Of a stretch of 64,000 bases of DNA, positions 1 to 11,096 are shown piece after piece. The translations under genes were made by a program, and so were the position numbers. Below the pieces are notes generated by a model. The model was not told where the DNA came from. It saw only the letters and a program-made list of their open reading frames with translations, and did not search any database. The stretch spans positions 20,682,501 to 20,746,500 of the forward strand of contig OZ005618.1 in assembly GCA_963930655.1 (NCBI GenBank). Reading direction: 5' to 3'. The stretch is from Myrica gale. Lineage: Eukaryota; Streptophyta; Magnoliopsida; Fagales; Myricaceae. Each line of letters starts with the position of its first letter. Within the stretch, counting starts at the first letter, position 1.

Positions 1-296
1 AGTTAATTGAAGAACTAAGCTACTCCAATTTTCGCAGCTTTCTTTCTTGTTCTTCCTCTCTTTTTTTCTTGCAAGATTTCAAATCCATCTCCAAGGCAAT
101 ATCTAAATGTATACTGATTTTTATCAAGTTCGGAAAAAGGAGAAACGGAGCTGGTTGGCAGTGAAGAAGAGCTTGAGGAAGTAGGAGCAAGCTAATCATC
201 ATGATTAGCTTGAACTTCATCTAGAATGAGGATAATTAGCACCATCACCATCACTCTCGTAAGTCTCCTAATGTGTCTCCTAGCCATCGATTTCAT
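1..296 (-). pseudogene. Secreted cysteine-rich protein, broken copy psi-1a (3' part outside window)
   Basis: Minus-strand relative of the intact cysteine-rich genes at 3276 and 34697. The start codon is at 296-294, followed by a basic N-terminus and a hydrophobic signal segment ending in the family's EVQA-type cleavage site. A TAG at 194-192 stops translation just after the signal peptide, where the relative at 29.9 kb has CAG (Gln). Beyond the stop the linker and first cysteine can still be read. A one-base frameshift near the second cysteine then moves the frame, which creates a long but meaningless ORF over 20-220. The C-terminal half lies left of the window. The same stop and frameshift occur in the copy at 16.2-16.7 kb, so the lesions predate the duplication. 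Seen: stop, frameshift, homology. Inferred: non-functional. Confidence 0.75.
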
Positions 297-2828
297 CCCA
301 CAAGAGAAACTTTCTTATTTTGAAGTATAAATCCAGAATGATAATCAAGGTTTAAACCCTTGTTTCACGTTCTTATTTTTAAGTATAAATCCAGAAAGAT
401 AATAAAGGTCTAAACCCTTCTTTTTGATATATATATGTGCAACGGAATAATCAAACACATACACTTAAGTCATATGATCTTTCGGAGGCTGGATACGTAT
501 CGTAATAAAGTTAAAAAATAATTTTTATGTCAACGGTAGAATTTGAGGACACATCAAGTACCATATACGTGTAAGAGTGATTGTGATTAGTTTGAATGAA
601 AACGGTAGAGGCCTGATCCAATGATCAGATAATACGTACCACATCATCAACGCATGCATATAAAGGGTACTTTGAAAGAAAATGATGGGCTCAAAAAGCA
701 TAATAAAATTGGATGGGCTCCATACATATTAGTATGTATGGAGTTCACATAATCATACTCTTCCTCCCTTATTCAATATAAAGGCATTCGTAGCATAGAT
801 TGGTCTGAATAACATGCATGCACGGTAAGCCTCAGTCATATTAAAATCTAGGGATTCAATGGATTGTACCTACTCATTTGCAGCAGGGGTAATATAATAT
901 GCAAGACAGTCACTATACCAAACCTCTTCTTTGTGGAAGACAACATTAATATTTTTAAGAGATGATGGAGTTCTTAAAATTTGAAGAGACGTACGAAAGA
1001 ATCTGAAGAATCTGAATCCAAAGTTGTGACTTTGGATGGGATTAATTAGCCTGGAACAATGCTATGCCCTACAACGCTCTTCTAAAGGATCGATGCTTCA
1101 TTAAGATGAATAGTTGCTTAGGAATGGCCACTTTTGGTTGAGTGAGAGGGGTATGGAGGAGTTAAAGTGATCAGAGGGGCTGAGTTTGAACAATATGCCG
1201 TATTGGTTGGTGTTGATGCATGGCCCAACAGATTCAATTACTTGTCGGAGTTTGTACCCTCACCCTTCAACTGATAACTCTCTTGGTTCTCTTAATTAAT
1301 TTGTTATTGTTTTTGGTATGCGTACATATCCATAACCCAAAAAAACGAAAGTTTACATTAAAATAATTAAACACCGAACTAAATGATTGGCTAGACAGAG
1401 GATGTGGGACATGTTGATCAAAAGTGATTTCTTTTGGTCACTTGAAAGCCCAGTCAATGCCGTTTTATTTTGTTTGTTTCAAATTTTTCGTTTAAATTAA
1501 ATTTATTTGATTTGAAATTCAATAAGTAGTTGATTTTAAGCTCAAAAGTTGTATTTCAAATTAAAATCATCTTCTCTCTTCGGGTGTGATTCTAGAACAT
1601 GGATTTTGAGCGACTGAGAAGCTCTTTCACCCTTCATTTTTCTTATTTTTAGATGGTCCTGCATCACACAGGTTCAAGGAGGTTCAGTATGGGTTACGTA
1701 GAAAGCACAAAATTGTAGTACTCACTACTCGGAATAGACGAGAAAGAGGCAAATTAAATAAAGATTAAAATAAGCAACCCAGCATGATCAACCACAAGTG
1801 TTCTAATCATTTTTTCAGAGCCTTTGATTTATCTAGTCCCGATGGATTTAGAAACGCTTTTATTTAGAAGCATATATAATTCTGAAGAATAGTGAACTCA
1901 GTTCTATCTTTTTATATTAGCATTGAGCAACTAAATTAATGAACAGACTCACGTATATAATTATATATATTGGATATCTTTGGTATCGATACATAATTCA
2001 TAGCAGATTACAGTACCTCCATTGAAGTCTTGTTTTGGTAATAGAGAAAATGGATTGACAGAGTTTTATTGCATAAGGGTATACGTGTCCTTTATTCATT
2101 GAAAGCACATAGAAACGAAGGATAGTAATTCTCTCCTTTGTGGCAGCACATATGCAAAGTTACTAGTGGATCTTGACAGAAATTCCAACATATAGTATAA
2201 AGCTTAGGCACAAATTAAATACCCCATTCAACATAATTTTTTCTTTTCTTGGCAAAGTGCAGGAGGTTGCATTTCAAAACAACATAAAGTCTACAAGATA
2301 GTGAGCTAGGGCGAAAGGAATACTAGCTGGCGGTAGATAAACAAAAATAGTACAAACACAACAGAGACGAAAGCGAAACTACTAGCTAGAGTCATCACTT
2401 CTATGGAGATGGTCATCCGCCTAGTGTGTGGGCTGCTCCAATATTTCCAAATATCAACATAGCTCGATCTCCCGTGTCCTGAGAAGGGTTTGTTCGAATC
2501 TGAAACGATAGCATGCTGTAAGTGTGAAAGGCATCTAAAAAAAACTAAGGCTCCGTTTGCTTTATTGTCATCTCATTTATAGAAAATATTTTCCTCACTT
2601 TCAGATGTTTGGAGACTTTTGATGATCAACCGAATTGAACTTTGTTCTACTTGAAAATACTAGCTATTAAAGCATCTTCCTCTAAAAAAAGTATAATCAG
2701 CTTGTTTCAAAAAGCATCCAACACTCCCTGAATTAATTGTTTAAACTTAACTTTCTCTCTTAAGTCTTCTCTCACTTGGACTTTTCTTGATTTAAAAAAA
2801 AAATCAATCTAAAAAACACACTATTTTA

Positions 2829-3037
2829 TGGGGGCGTTTGTTTGTGGAAATATTGGGGTTTTGGAAATTTTGGGTATTGGGGTTTGTGAAAAAGTATAAT
2901 ATTTTATGGAAAAGTGGGGAGAGAGAAGATTTAATTGAATAGTATAATATTATTTTATAATTTAATGAGGAGAGAGATTATTTTATGATCGTTTGGAAAT
3001 ATTGAGGGGTGAAAATTTTGGGAAACAAACGCCCCCA
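2829..3037. mobile_element. MITE with GGGGGCGTTTG terminal inverted repeats
   Basis: A 209-bp AT-rich element with no coding capacity. Its ends read (T)GGGGGCGTTTGTTT and the reverse complement AAACAAACGCCCCC(A), possibly flanked by a TA duplication. The interior contains GGAAATATTG motifs facing each other. The duplicate block has the same element at 19197-19405. The diverged third unit near 34.49 kb lacks it together with surrounding sequence. Superfamily uncertain (Stowaway, Harbinger or Mutator type). Confidence 0.7.
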
Positions 3038-3275
3038 TATCACAGGCAATATCCTCAAACATTTTACCTACGATATTTTGTGAGAGAACAGATAGAATAA
3101 AGTGAAAGTTGAAAATTAGAATTAGTTTGTAATTTATATTGATAAAGATTTATCAATTCCAAATACATATGCATATATATGTTTTTCATGCATGTATCTT
3201 TGTTTTGAGGGAGAGAGAGTAAGAGAGAGAAAGAGAGTATAGGTCAGAACTCTTTACCACATCTGAAGCAGAAGC

Positions 3276-3806
3276 TTATGGATTTTGCTGCTTATAAATG
3301 ATATCTGAATCCTTCTTGAAATGATCTTCATAATATTTCAGTATACATGCTACAAAATCGTGTCTATTTGAATGGTGTTCTTCCTCGCAAAAAACGATCT
3401 GCTTTGCCATTCGATGAAGCTTTGGGTCACTAAAAAATCTGATACGACTGATGCAGTGGAAAGTTACAGCAAAAATACAATCGTCAAAGTGGTAGTTAAT
3501 TAAAAAACTATCCAACTCGGTCCACTCCCCCTTTTGCTGATCTTTTTTCTGTTCTTCCTCTCTTTTTCTCATGCAATCTCCAAATCCATCTGCAAGGCAA
3601 GAACTAAATGTTACCTGATTATTATCAAGCTCGGAGAAATGATCAGAAAGCGAGCTGGTTGGAGCGGAAGGAGGGCTGAAAGAAGCTGTAGGAGCAAGCT
3701 GGTGATCAGGATTAGCTTGAACCTCAACTAGAATGAGGATAATTAGCATCATCACCAACGCTCTCGTAATGTGTCTCCTAATGTGTCTCTCAGTCATCAA
3801 TTTCAT
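3276..3806 (-). CDS. Secreted six-cysteine protein, copy A1 (176 aa)
   Basis: Single-exon gene for a small secreted protein of unknown function. Residues 1-31 form a signal peptide: a basic start, then a run of Met/Leu/Ile, ending in LVEVQA before Asn-Pro-Asp-His. Residues 32-65 are a Pro/Ser/Thr-rich linker. The mature part carries six cysteines spaced C-x7-C-x31-C-x7-C-x21-C-x13-C, with a Lys/Glu/Gln-rich stretch after the second and a conserved tail ILKYYEDHFKKDSDIIY. C-x7-C pairs fit two-turn helices, suggesting a disulfide-stapled helical miniprotein (inference). The start is supported by two in-frame ATGs, the signal peptide, and a TATAAAAG box 83-90 bp upstream shared by all intact copies. 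It lies in duplication block A, and its mature region is nearly identical to copy A2. I do not recognise a named family; it matches neither thionin nor ECA1/prolamin-like spacing. Role in defence or pollen-pistil signalling is speculative. Confidence 0.8.
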   Translation of the reverse strand: MKLMTERHIRRHITRALVMMLIILILVEVQANPDHQLAPTASFSPPSAPTSSLSDHFSELDNNQVTFSSCLADGFGDCMRKREEEQKKDQQKGEWTELDSFLINYHFDDCIFAVTFHCISRIRFFSDPKLHRMAKQIVFCEEEHHSNRHDFVACILKYYEDHFKKDSDIIYKQQNP

Positions 3807-3888
3807 CCCACTTGAGAAACTAATTTCTAATTTTGAAGTACAACTCCAGAATGATAATCAAGGTGTAAACCTTTCTTTCTTTTATACG

Positions 3889-3896
3889 CGCAACTA
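3889..3896 (-). promoter_or_regulatory. TATA box of cysteine-rich gene A1
   Basis: TATAAAAG on the minus strand, 83-90 bp upstream of the ATG at 3806. The same box stands at the same distance before copies A2 and A3, supporting the chosen start codons and the idea that all three keep a working core promoter. Confidence 0.55.
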
Positions 3897-5482
3897 AATG
3901 AACAAACATACTTAAGTCCTGTGACCTTTAGGAGGCTGGGTAGGTAATAACTTTGAAAACCAAGTTTATTTCAACATTGGAATTTGAGGACACCTTTAAA
4001 GATGTTCTTTGACACCCCTTTTGGAACGACACCTTTGTTGAGTCTCAAAAGTTGCTCTTTAGAGACGGTTTTTTGGTCGTCCCAAACAAAATAGTCCTTA
4101 AAGCTCAATTTTTTTGAAGTGAGAGTTGTTAATTTATGCTCCTTTTGCTTACACTATAATATTCTAGCTTGGACTTCCAAGCCTCAAAAGGTTTAGAACG
4201 TATTAATCTATATAAGTAAAACTAATTTTTAGCAATGTCATTTCGACTTGTAGGGGTCCAATCGCTGGATCATGAGCAAAGCTACCAAAACATCACAATG
4301 TGTTGAGTCATTCCTCCACCTAAAAGGTGTACAAAAAACCATACAATTATCAAAATGATTTCCAACTGAATGGTAATTACTTCGTTACCTTTAACTTTTA
4401 GTATTTAGATTTACTGTTTAGAGTTTAATTAACTTCTTACGTACCCTAATAAAAGCATGTAGATGCAATACTTTCTGACCCTACCCAAAAGGTTTTGTAT
4501 AAGAAGTAGGACTTACAAAAAAAAAATTAAATTAGGCATCGAATGAAACCAAATCAATTAAAGAACGTACGTCGTGGTTCAATAGGCCCAAAATATATGT
4601 ATGCCTCAATAGTTTGTGTAAAGACAAATTTTAGAAAGTTATATATGCAAAGTAACGACTATGATTTACATAAACAAATCCAACGTACACATTTTATACA
4701 GCTGTCTTTTTACATAACTTTACATAATTTATTTTTACAACGAATCTGTTCTCGTTTTTACCTTAACAGCATAAAGTTGGTCTCATGAATTCTACCTTAG
4801 ACCTTCTTTTCGAAGGAATCTTTACAACACTTAAACTAACAAGCTACATACGTAGAATATTCTTCGTTTTTTTTTAAACGAAACATATTATAGAAATAAC
4901 AACGGAACAAAACAACAACGAAAAAGCAAAAGATAAACCACGGAGCTACAATAATACCTTCGCCGTGGACAAACGAACAAGAAGAAAATAATGACCTAAG
5001 GTGGTTTGGTCCCATTAAATTTCCACAAGCCTCAATTCAAAAGGAAGCTAGGAGGGGACCTCCCCCACATGAAACAAGGCAGCAGCCCAGGCCGCAACAG
5101 AGTGGGCCACAAAATTATACTACAACCAAAACAATATTCGTTTTCTTACAGGCCAGAAATTAATGATGCAAATTCAATGGTTAGATATATACCTCCTATA
5201 TTACCTTGCAGGCTTATTTATTATTTAATTTTCTTACTCTAAGAAGAGCCTTTGAGTTCATTTATATAAATTCTGACTTTTGCAAATAGAATAATTACTC
5301 AACTAACTCATGGCTTATTTTAATTATAAGTAATGCCTTCTAACTCGGTGGAGAGGTTTTAATTTCCATTATTTAGTATACATATTTAACCAATATGTGA
5401 ATCCAATCACATGTTTGGATCGATGTTTTCAACTAGTAAATTAATTATTTTACCGTGAAAATATTATCATATGTCATGATCC

Positions 5483-5702
5483 TACTACAACAAATTAAAT
5501 TTGGCCTTTTGAGACAGAATTTTTCCGTCCCAAAAAATCCGAATTATGTCTCAAAAAGTTTTATGCGACGGAATCCGTCCGTTGCCCCGACCGTCCAAAT
5601 AAACCCGCTACAAAAGGTTTTTTGAGACGAAATTGGTCTTTCGTCCCAAAAAGTGCCCTTTCGGGACGGGAAGGATTCCGAACGTCCTTCTCGTCCCAAA
5701 AT
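5483..5702. mobile_element. CACTA-like terminal fragment
   Basis: Begins with TACTACAACAAAT, close to the CACTA terminus CACTACAACAAA. It continues with repeated GAGACGAAAT / CGTCCCAAAA motifs in both orientations, typical of subterminal repeats of CACTA elements. No second terminus is seen, so it is truncated. The duplicate lies at 23403-23622. A related tract of such motifs occurs at about 3990-4110 and 21870-21990. Confidence 0.5.
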
Positions 5703-6736
5703 TGTTGGTGTTGATGCATGCTTTATATCCGCCGAGAAATGATTTTTTGTAAAGACAAATTTTGGAAAATTATGCAAAGTGACGACTGTGATTTAAAAAA
5801 AAAAAAACAAATCCAACTTTCTAAGGCTGACACATGTTGTACAGCCGTCCTTTTACATAGCTTTACATAATTTGTCTTTTCACAAAATACCACATCATCA
5901 ACACATGCATATAGTTAAAGGTACTTTGAAAGAAAATGATGGGCTAAAAGAGCATCATAAAATTGTCATATTTATGTATAGAGTTGATCACATCATCTAC
6001 CATTCCTCACTTATTCCATATAAAGGCATTCGTAGCAGAGATTGGTCTGAATAACATGCATGCATGCAGGTAAGCCTCAGCCATACTAAAATCCAAGGAT
6101 TCAACAGATTGTACTACTCATTTGGGGTAACATGCAAGAAAGTCACTATACCAAACCTTTTCTTTATGGAAGACAACATTAAAATTTTTAAGAGATGATG
6201 GAGTTCTTGAAATTTGAAGCGTCGTGTGAAAGAAACTGAATAACCAACCTTGATAACACTAAGTTGTGTGACTTTGGATGGGATTAATTAGCCAGGAACA
6301 ATGCTATGCCCTACAACGCTAGCTCTTCTAAAGGATCGATGCTTCATTAAAATGAATAGTTGCTTAGGAATGGCCACCTTTGGTAGAGTGAGAGGGATAT
6401 GGAGGAGTGAAAGTGATCTGTATTGGTTGGTGTTGATGCAAGCTCTATGTCCGCCGAGAAATGATTGTAAAGACAAATTTTGGAAAGTTATGCAAAGTGA
6501 CCACTATGATTTAAAGAAACAAATCTAATGTTCTAAGGCTTACACATTTTGTATGACTATCCTTAAATTTACATAGCTTTACATAATTTTTCTTTGCACG
6601 TTTTCTTTTTTACCTTAACAGGACAAAGCAAGTATAACGAATTCGAAGGAATATTTACGACCTGTAAGTAAACAAGCTTTCAAGCAATTTTGAAGGAATA
6701 CCTGTAGATAAACTCTTAGACCTTTTCGAAGAATCT

Positions 6737-7030
6737 TTACGACCTGTAAGCAAACAAGCTACATACGTAGAATATATATATTATTCTTAACCACGGCAAA
6801 CTTTCAAGCAATTTTGAGTAGGGGCATGTATGCTGGGTCATGGGGAGAAGAGTGACCGAAGCAATTGATGAAGGCAATTTCAATACAGCGATGGTGTACA
6901 ATACTAGGTTTATCTCTTTTCTTCTTTTTACACTCTCTAAGTTTTCTGCTGAGGCAGCAACGCAATGGGCTGCAAACATGCTAAACCTGGTCAAAAGGAT
7001 GATCAGTAAGCTGGTTAGAGGGATTAGAGG
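6737..7030 (-). pseudogene. Truncated, frameshifted cysteine-rich relative psi-D1
   Basis: Clear DNA-level relative of the gene at 11097: the segment encoding FAAH at its start, the Lys/Arg-rich stretch and the region after it align. The longest minus-strand frame lacks the family cysteines. Shifting frame near 6890 recovers C-x7-C followed by FGHSSPHDPAY, matching FDHSNRHDPVY of the 11-kb copy, so a frameshift has broken it. The signal peptide end is missing: similarity stops shortly upstream, near 7040. The duplicate at 24660 shares the frameshift. Inferred non-functional. Confidence 0.65.
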
Positions 7031-7092
7031 AAATTAAAGCGCAAGGACGTTATGAGTTTGCCGGACACCAATTACAAGCATAATGATTATCC

Positions 7093-9276
7093 GACACCTA
7101 TACCGGGTAAGCCGGTTTTCAAAAAATTGGTACCTACACCTACACCGTTAAGGGCAAAAATCGGCCCTTAACGGTGGCGATTTAGCGGTGGCGGTTTCCG
7201 GTTATCCTACATTCATATTAGGTCATTTTTTTAGCATATAACGCATTTGGCCCAATGTAATGTAATTGGCATTCAAGGGAAAACAATGCAAGAAAAGAAA
7301 AGACACAAGGGGAGAAGAGAATCACCTATTATTCATGGAGTCTAACATGTATTGGTGTTGTTAATATCTTTAAAAAAAAATGATCTATGCAATACTTCTC
7401 TAAGTCAACTTTATCTGCACATGTGGGCCAATATGTGTAGTTTGTGCTCTGAGAAAATCAGTTGCTTCTTTTATGCGCTGTGCAAAAGAAAAAGAAGGGA
7501 GAATAACAAACAGATGGTACTGAGTTAGCAATTCCAAACAGATTCTATTGAGTTAGCATTTCCAAAATCCAGCAGGTGCAAGGAATGATAATTTCTCTAG
7601 ATTAGCAAAAGAATTTTTCCAACATGAAACAAAGAAACCCTTCCTCCCGTGGAATTCACAAAAACCTTCTAAATTCTTGTGGTATTGAGCAAAATGAACA
7701 ACAGGCTCAAGCATAGAAAGACAGCAAGCAACAACATGAAAGGGGGAGAGGAAGGGGGGTTGAAATTTTTTACTAGAATGCATCACAAAAGTTCCCATTT
7801 TAAGAGACAATGAATGTGGTAACATGATAGCAAGAAATTTGTTTAATATAATACCTCACATATTCACATTAAGGGAACAACTAATTGTTAAGGTCGTCAA
7901 AAAAGGATTACTGATTTACAGAAGCAAAAGGCAACTGAAACAATGCTTATTTTAAATAGAGTAATGTTTCCACAATGATTGACCTTACCAAAGTAGCTGA
8001 TTAACAATTGAATAGCCTGCATGGCTTCCACCATGTCTGATTTCTCCTCTCTTACCATCAAAAACACATTTCCTCCCACTCAGAGAAATATGTCAGCTTC
8101 AGTACAAAGAACAAACCACATCCCCCGCAGAAACTACTACATCCTCTTCACAGGAACAAATTAACCAAGTATAACCTTAATCACAGGTTTCTTTCTTCCC
8201 TCTTACATTTGTGTTTATAAGCTTGCTTTAGTCTTGCATACAATTTTTACCATGTGGGGGGAAAAAGAACACTCTAAAGAGGTGCTAAGGCATGCCAATC
8301 ATCAGTCCGCTCTTCCAGAACAGAACTTTATCACGATATTTTAATTCCAATAACATCCGCTGGACAAATATCTAGTGATACTTGCAAGTAAGTGAATTAA
8401 AATTTCAGTTCCTGGCTATTGGTTGAGCAATATGCTAATCACATGGATAATAAGATGGAAGAACAGGAAATTATCACTTTGGCATGACATAGAGTTGCTA
8501 TATTCATGATAAAGCTAGTCGACAATTCAAAAAATTTAAAAACTCGTTGGAGCAATGTGGATGATGAAGTACCTAAGTTTCTCCAATGGGGCACAACCCA
8601 ACTCTGCCTTGCACACTGAACAACGCTTCAAATCCTCATCCGTTATCGTCTCAGTTATGCACTTTCTGCAAACTGTTTCGAAAGCGATAAACACACCGGA
8701 TTAGGTTTTTTGTATTGTGCGTATTAATTATGCAATTCATTCAACTCAAAAGCACAAGTTTAAAAATTAGGGATTTTCATCTCTACCTACTTTGGTACCC
8801 ATTCGAATCACGTTGCCACTTTGCCACTGAGAACGAGAACGAGAACGAGGGGACCTGTGGTCGGCGACGAGAGGCGCGGCAGCTGCAACAGTGGTGGTCG
8901 ACAGGAGAGGGAGTGGAGACAGAGAGAGAGAGGCTGGGCAAAACGCAGAGGGGGCTGGGGGGACGCGGGTCGCACTTCGCAGGGGAGGAATGGGGCTGGT
9001 TGGCTGGGGTGCGGGCCGCAGGGGGCTGGCCGCAGAGGGCTGGGGCTGAGGGTGCCATTAACATCGACCAGTTGAACATCTATAATGTGAAAAAACGGCG
9101 TCGTTTTGTAAAAAAAAACAAAAAAAAAAACAAAACCCGGTTCCCATGGAACCGGGAATGGCACCGGGTTTTGTAGAAAATTTCAAACCGGCACCGGCAC
9201 CGGTGAAGCCGGGTACTGGCAACCCCGTGCTGGTGCTGGTTCCACCGGAAACTTCCGGTGTGGTTGTGCAGCCCTA
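7093..9276. mobile_element. Composite insertion ending in a hAT-like terminus, carrying a RING-gene fragment
   Basis: The homology between blocks at 7092 and 25026 breaks here after ...GATTATCC. The tract begins and ends with CCGG-rich low-complexity sequence (7093-7200, 9130-9276). Its right end read on the minus strand starts TAGGGCTGCACAA, a familiar hAT-type terminus. No matching left terminus or 8-bp duplication is visible, so the left border is damaged or uncertain. Inside are a degraded DRIP-like RING exon (8573-8700) and a GC-rich, purine-biased stretch at 8820-9060 with overlapping ORFs on both strands that I do not regard as genes. For 7300-8560 I see nothing recognisable. Confidence 0.45.
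8573..8700 (-). pseudogene. Captured exon of a DRIP-type (DREB2A-interacting) RING E3 ligase
   Basis: On the minus strand, 8667-8573 reads VCRKCITETITDEDLKRCSV followed by CKAELGCAPLEKLR. This is the second half of the C3HC4 RING of plant DRIP1/DRIP2-like proteins, where CRKCI, CxVC and PLEKLR are hallmarks. The exon ends at a good splice donor (AG|GTACTT), as in the family. The first half of the RING (CPxC and CLHTFC) has decayed, and no later exon is recognisable, so this is a gene fragment. The family acts as nuclear/cytosolic ubiquitin ligases. It sits inside the composite insertion, suggesting capture by a transposon. Confidence 0.6.
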
Positions 9277-9953
9277 GTCCAGGTCGTTTCCATGTTTTAA
9301 TTGAGAAAAATAATTAAATATCTGCCGGTTCATTCGTTACGCCATTTTTAAATTTCTTTTTCCCGACCACTTTCCCATCAGTACTATTTTTTTAAAAAAA
9401 AAATCTTTAAAAGATGGACCATCATACAATCAAATTCAAGTTCACCGCGAATTAAATTTAAAAATTTCATATGACACGAAAAACTATCAGAATTATTGAG
9501 ATTACTAGAAATTCTACATGGTGCGGGAACCACAAAAATTTAATAGAACTACTATGATTCGAACAGTCGTTAGGAGCAATATCTGGATTCTAGGCACAAC
9601 TGTGTATCACTAAAACATCATCCTTGGTGATATGTCTGTAGTACTTTCTTGATTAAAAAGGAAAGAAAAAAGAATATAAAAAAAGGATTTAAAATTTCGA
9701 ACTTACATATTACTTCACTTAATGAATACTATTAGTTTAGGAGAGAGAAAGTTGGTACTTCAAACTATTGAACTATCGAGACGTAGTAGTTATGTTTAAT
9801 TCGTCGCTCAATTTCCATCCCTATAGTGATTACCTTTTCTATGATTAGAGATTTTTTAGTGACTAATTTTCCGTACAAAAGTTGGAAAAGTCGGTGGCTA
9901 GAAAAGATAACTGGATACCATTTTGCCTTTTACTTTTTCCTGGTGGCCGGCAA
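9277..9953. other. AT-rich intergenic DNA, no gene seen
   Basis: About 680 bp between the composite insertion and the hAT element. I see short poly-A/T runs and no coding region, RNA gene or clear terminal repeats. The last eight bases (9946-9953) are the left target-site duplication of the following element. Confidence 0.6.
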
Positions 9954-10415
9954 CAGGGCCGGCTCAAACAAATTGAAGGCCTAAGGTAAAATAAATTAAT
10001 AGGCTTTTATATAAAATTTAATATAAAATATTTAAAATTACTTGAAAATTATTAAATTTAATATAAAATATTAAAGACTCTGTTAATTATTTTTTATGAG
10101 GCCCTCATACATGACATCAAGGCTCCATGACTAGAACAATTAAAAAATTTATAAGACATTTTTTCTCTTTAAGCAAAGTTCAGAAATATCTAAAAAAAAT
10201 TAGGAAGTCTGGAAGAAATATATATATCCACTCATGATAAAAAAAATGAAAAGATTGTATTTTGTCTTTTTTTTATTAACTCAGTTGTCTTTTTATTTTT
10301 GGGTCATTTACAACACAAAAAAATATAAAAAAAATATTTTTAGTCTTTACGGGGCCTTGCTCAGGGTGAGGCCTTAGGCCACCGCCTAACTTGTCTTACC
10401 CTTGAGCCGGCCCTG
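9954..10415. mobile_element. Non-autonomous hAT element with exact 8-bp target duplication
   Basis: 462 bp bounded by CAGGGCCGGCTCAA and its perfect inverted repeat TTGAGCCGGCCCTG. It is flanked on both sides by GCCGGCAA (9946-9953 and 10416-10423), the 8-bp duplication expected of hAT transposition. The interior is AT-rich with GGCCTTAGGC-like subterminal motifs and no transposase. The intact borders argue for fairly recent insertion. Confidence 0.9.
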
Positions 10416-10423
10416 GCCGGCAA

Positions 10424-11096
10424 TTATGTAATTATATCTCGCTCTTCTACTCGTCGCTAATAGTTGAAATGATACAGTTTTTCGAACATCCATAGCATAA
10501 AAATATACACTATTTCTTCATCTTCACATTTCAAACGTCACATTCTTCCCACACAAAGGAGCAATAAAAAGAAGAAGCAGGTGTACGTTATCCTCACAAG
10601 CCCCGGCCACATCCTGATGCCTCATGTCATGTGCCATATTATCTTTATTCTGCCACCTAAAATCCCCAACACAATATTGTTTTGAGTGAAACAAGCTAAA
10701 TGAGTAAATATTCTAATCGGAAGAGGAAAATGGAACAGGCAATTATATGTATTCTTGTCCATAAGAAAATGTGTCCTTCATGATCAACCTTCTATCCAGG
10801 AGGTTACGGGGCTATTATATATATACAGGTAAATATATGGTAGAATCTAAAAAGAGACATACACAACAAATATTAATTGAGGTATTATCCATATTGGTCA
10901 ACGTTTAAAACAGACAACATTAAATAATGCAGTATTCAACTATTAGCGACGAACATGTACCACATATGCGAGTACGCTATGTGACACAATTCATTCGTGT
11001 GACGTTTACCCATGGAAGAAGAGAGAGAGAGAGATTAAGCCATTACCTCATCATAAGTACTCGAGCCCTTAGACTCAATATATAGATGGATTAATC
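10424..11096. other. Intergenic and 3' flank of the 11-kb pseudogene
   Basis: Mixed AT-rich DNA with no convincing ORF. The last ~60 bp precede the stop codon of the minus-strand cysteine-rich pseudogene and presumably held its 3' untranslated region. No repeats with clear borders were found. Confidence 0.5.

Larger units (their letters stand above)
1..3971. repeat. Segmental duplication block A, copy 1 (partner 16369-20329)
   Basis: Base 1 of the window corresponds to 16369 and the two blocks run in parallel at an offset of 16368. By eye the first 3.7 kb is essentially identical, including intergenic DNA, MITE and pseudogene. From about 3.75 kb identity drops, and the sequence up to 3971 instead resembles the 35.2-35.4 kb unit. 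A 12-bp indel in the signal peptide of the cysteine-rich gene separates the copies. Copy 1 runs off the left edge, so the full unit is longer. Inferred: very recent unequal crossover or gene conversion; an assembly artefact cannot be excluded. Confidence 0.9.
3972..7092. repeat. Segmental duplication block B, copy 1 (partner 21853-25026)
   Basis: Largely non-coding module, about 98% identical by eye to 21853-25026 apart from small indels; for example about 50 bp near 5440 is missing here. It carries a CACTA-like fragment, two repeats of a short motif ending in CCGCCGAGAAATGATT, and the truncated cysteine-rich pseudogene at 6737. ORFs at 4543-4788 and 5006-5242 are shared only because the duplication is young. 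The stretch around 4865-5150 looks like a minus-strand LINE or retroelement tail, but I cannot place it firmly. Confidence 0.85.

Noticed and set aside
20..220. 66-aa minus-strand ORF identical at 16388-16588
   Set aside because: It is the out-of-frame reading of the psi-1 pseudogene after its frameshift, not a separate gene.
3534..3731. Plus-strand ORF repeated at 19902-20099 and 34955-35152 (65 aa in all three)
   Set aside because: It is the exact antisense of the cysteine-rich genes. Its preservation follows from conservation of the opposite strand, and its start and composition show nothing independent.
3276..3806. Assignment to thionin, ECA1/prolamin-like or S-protein-homologue families
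   Set aside because: None has the C-x7-C-x31-C-x7-C-x21-C-x13-C frame: ECA1 proteins need a central CC pair and S-homologues have four cysteines.
4543..5242. Two plus-strand ORFs (81 and 78 aa) conserved at 22423-23122
   Set aside because: Copies are almost identical in non-coding DNA too, so conservation only reflects the recent duplication. The third unit does not keep the same frames, and no domain or signal is seen.
8715..9176. Overlapping ORFs of 84-153 aa on both strands
   Set aside because: Products of a GC-rich purine/pyrimidine-skewed stretch. No domain, and the frames run into repeat sequence.
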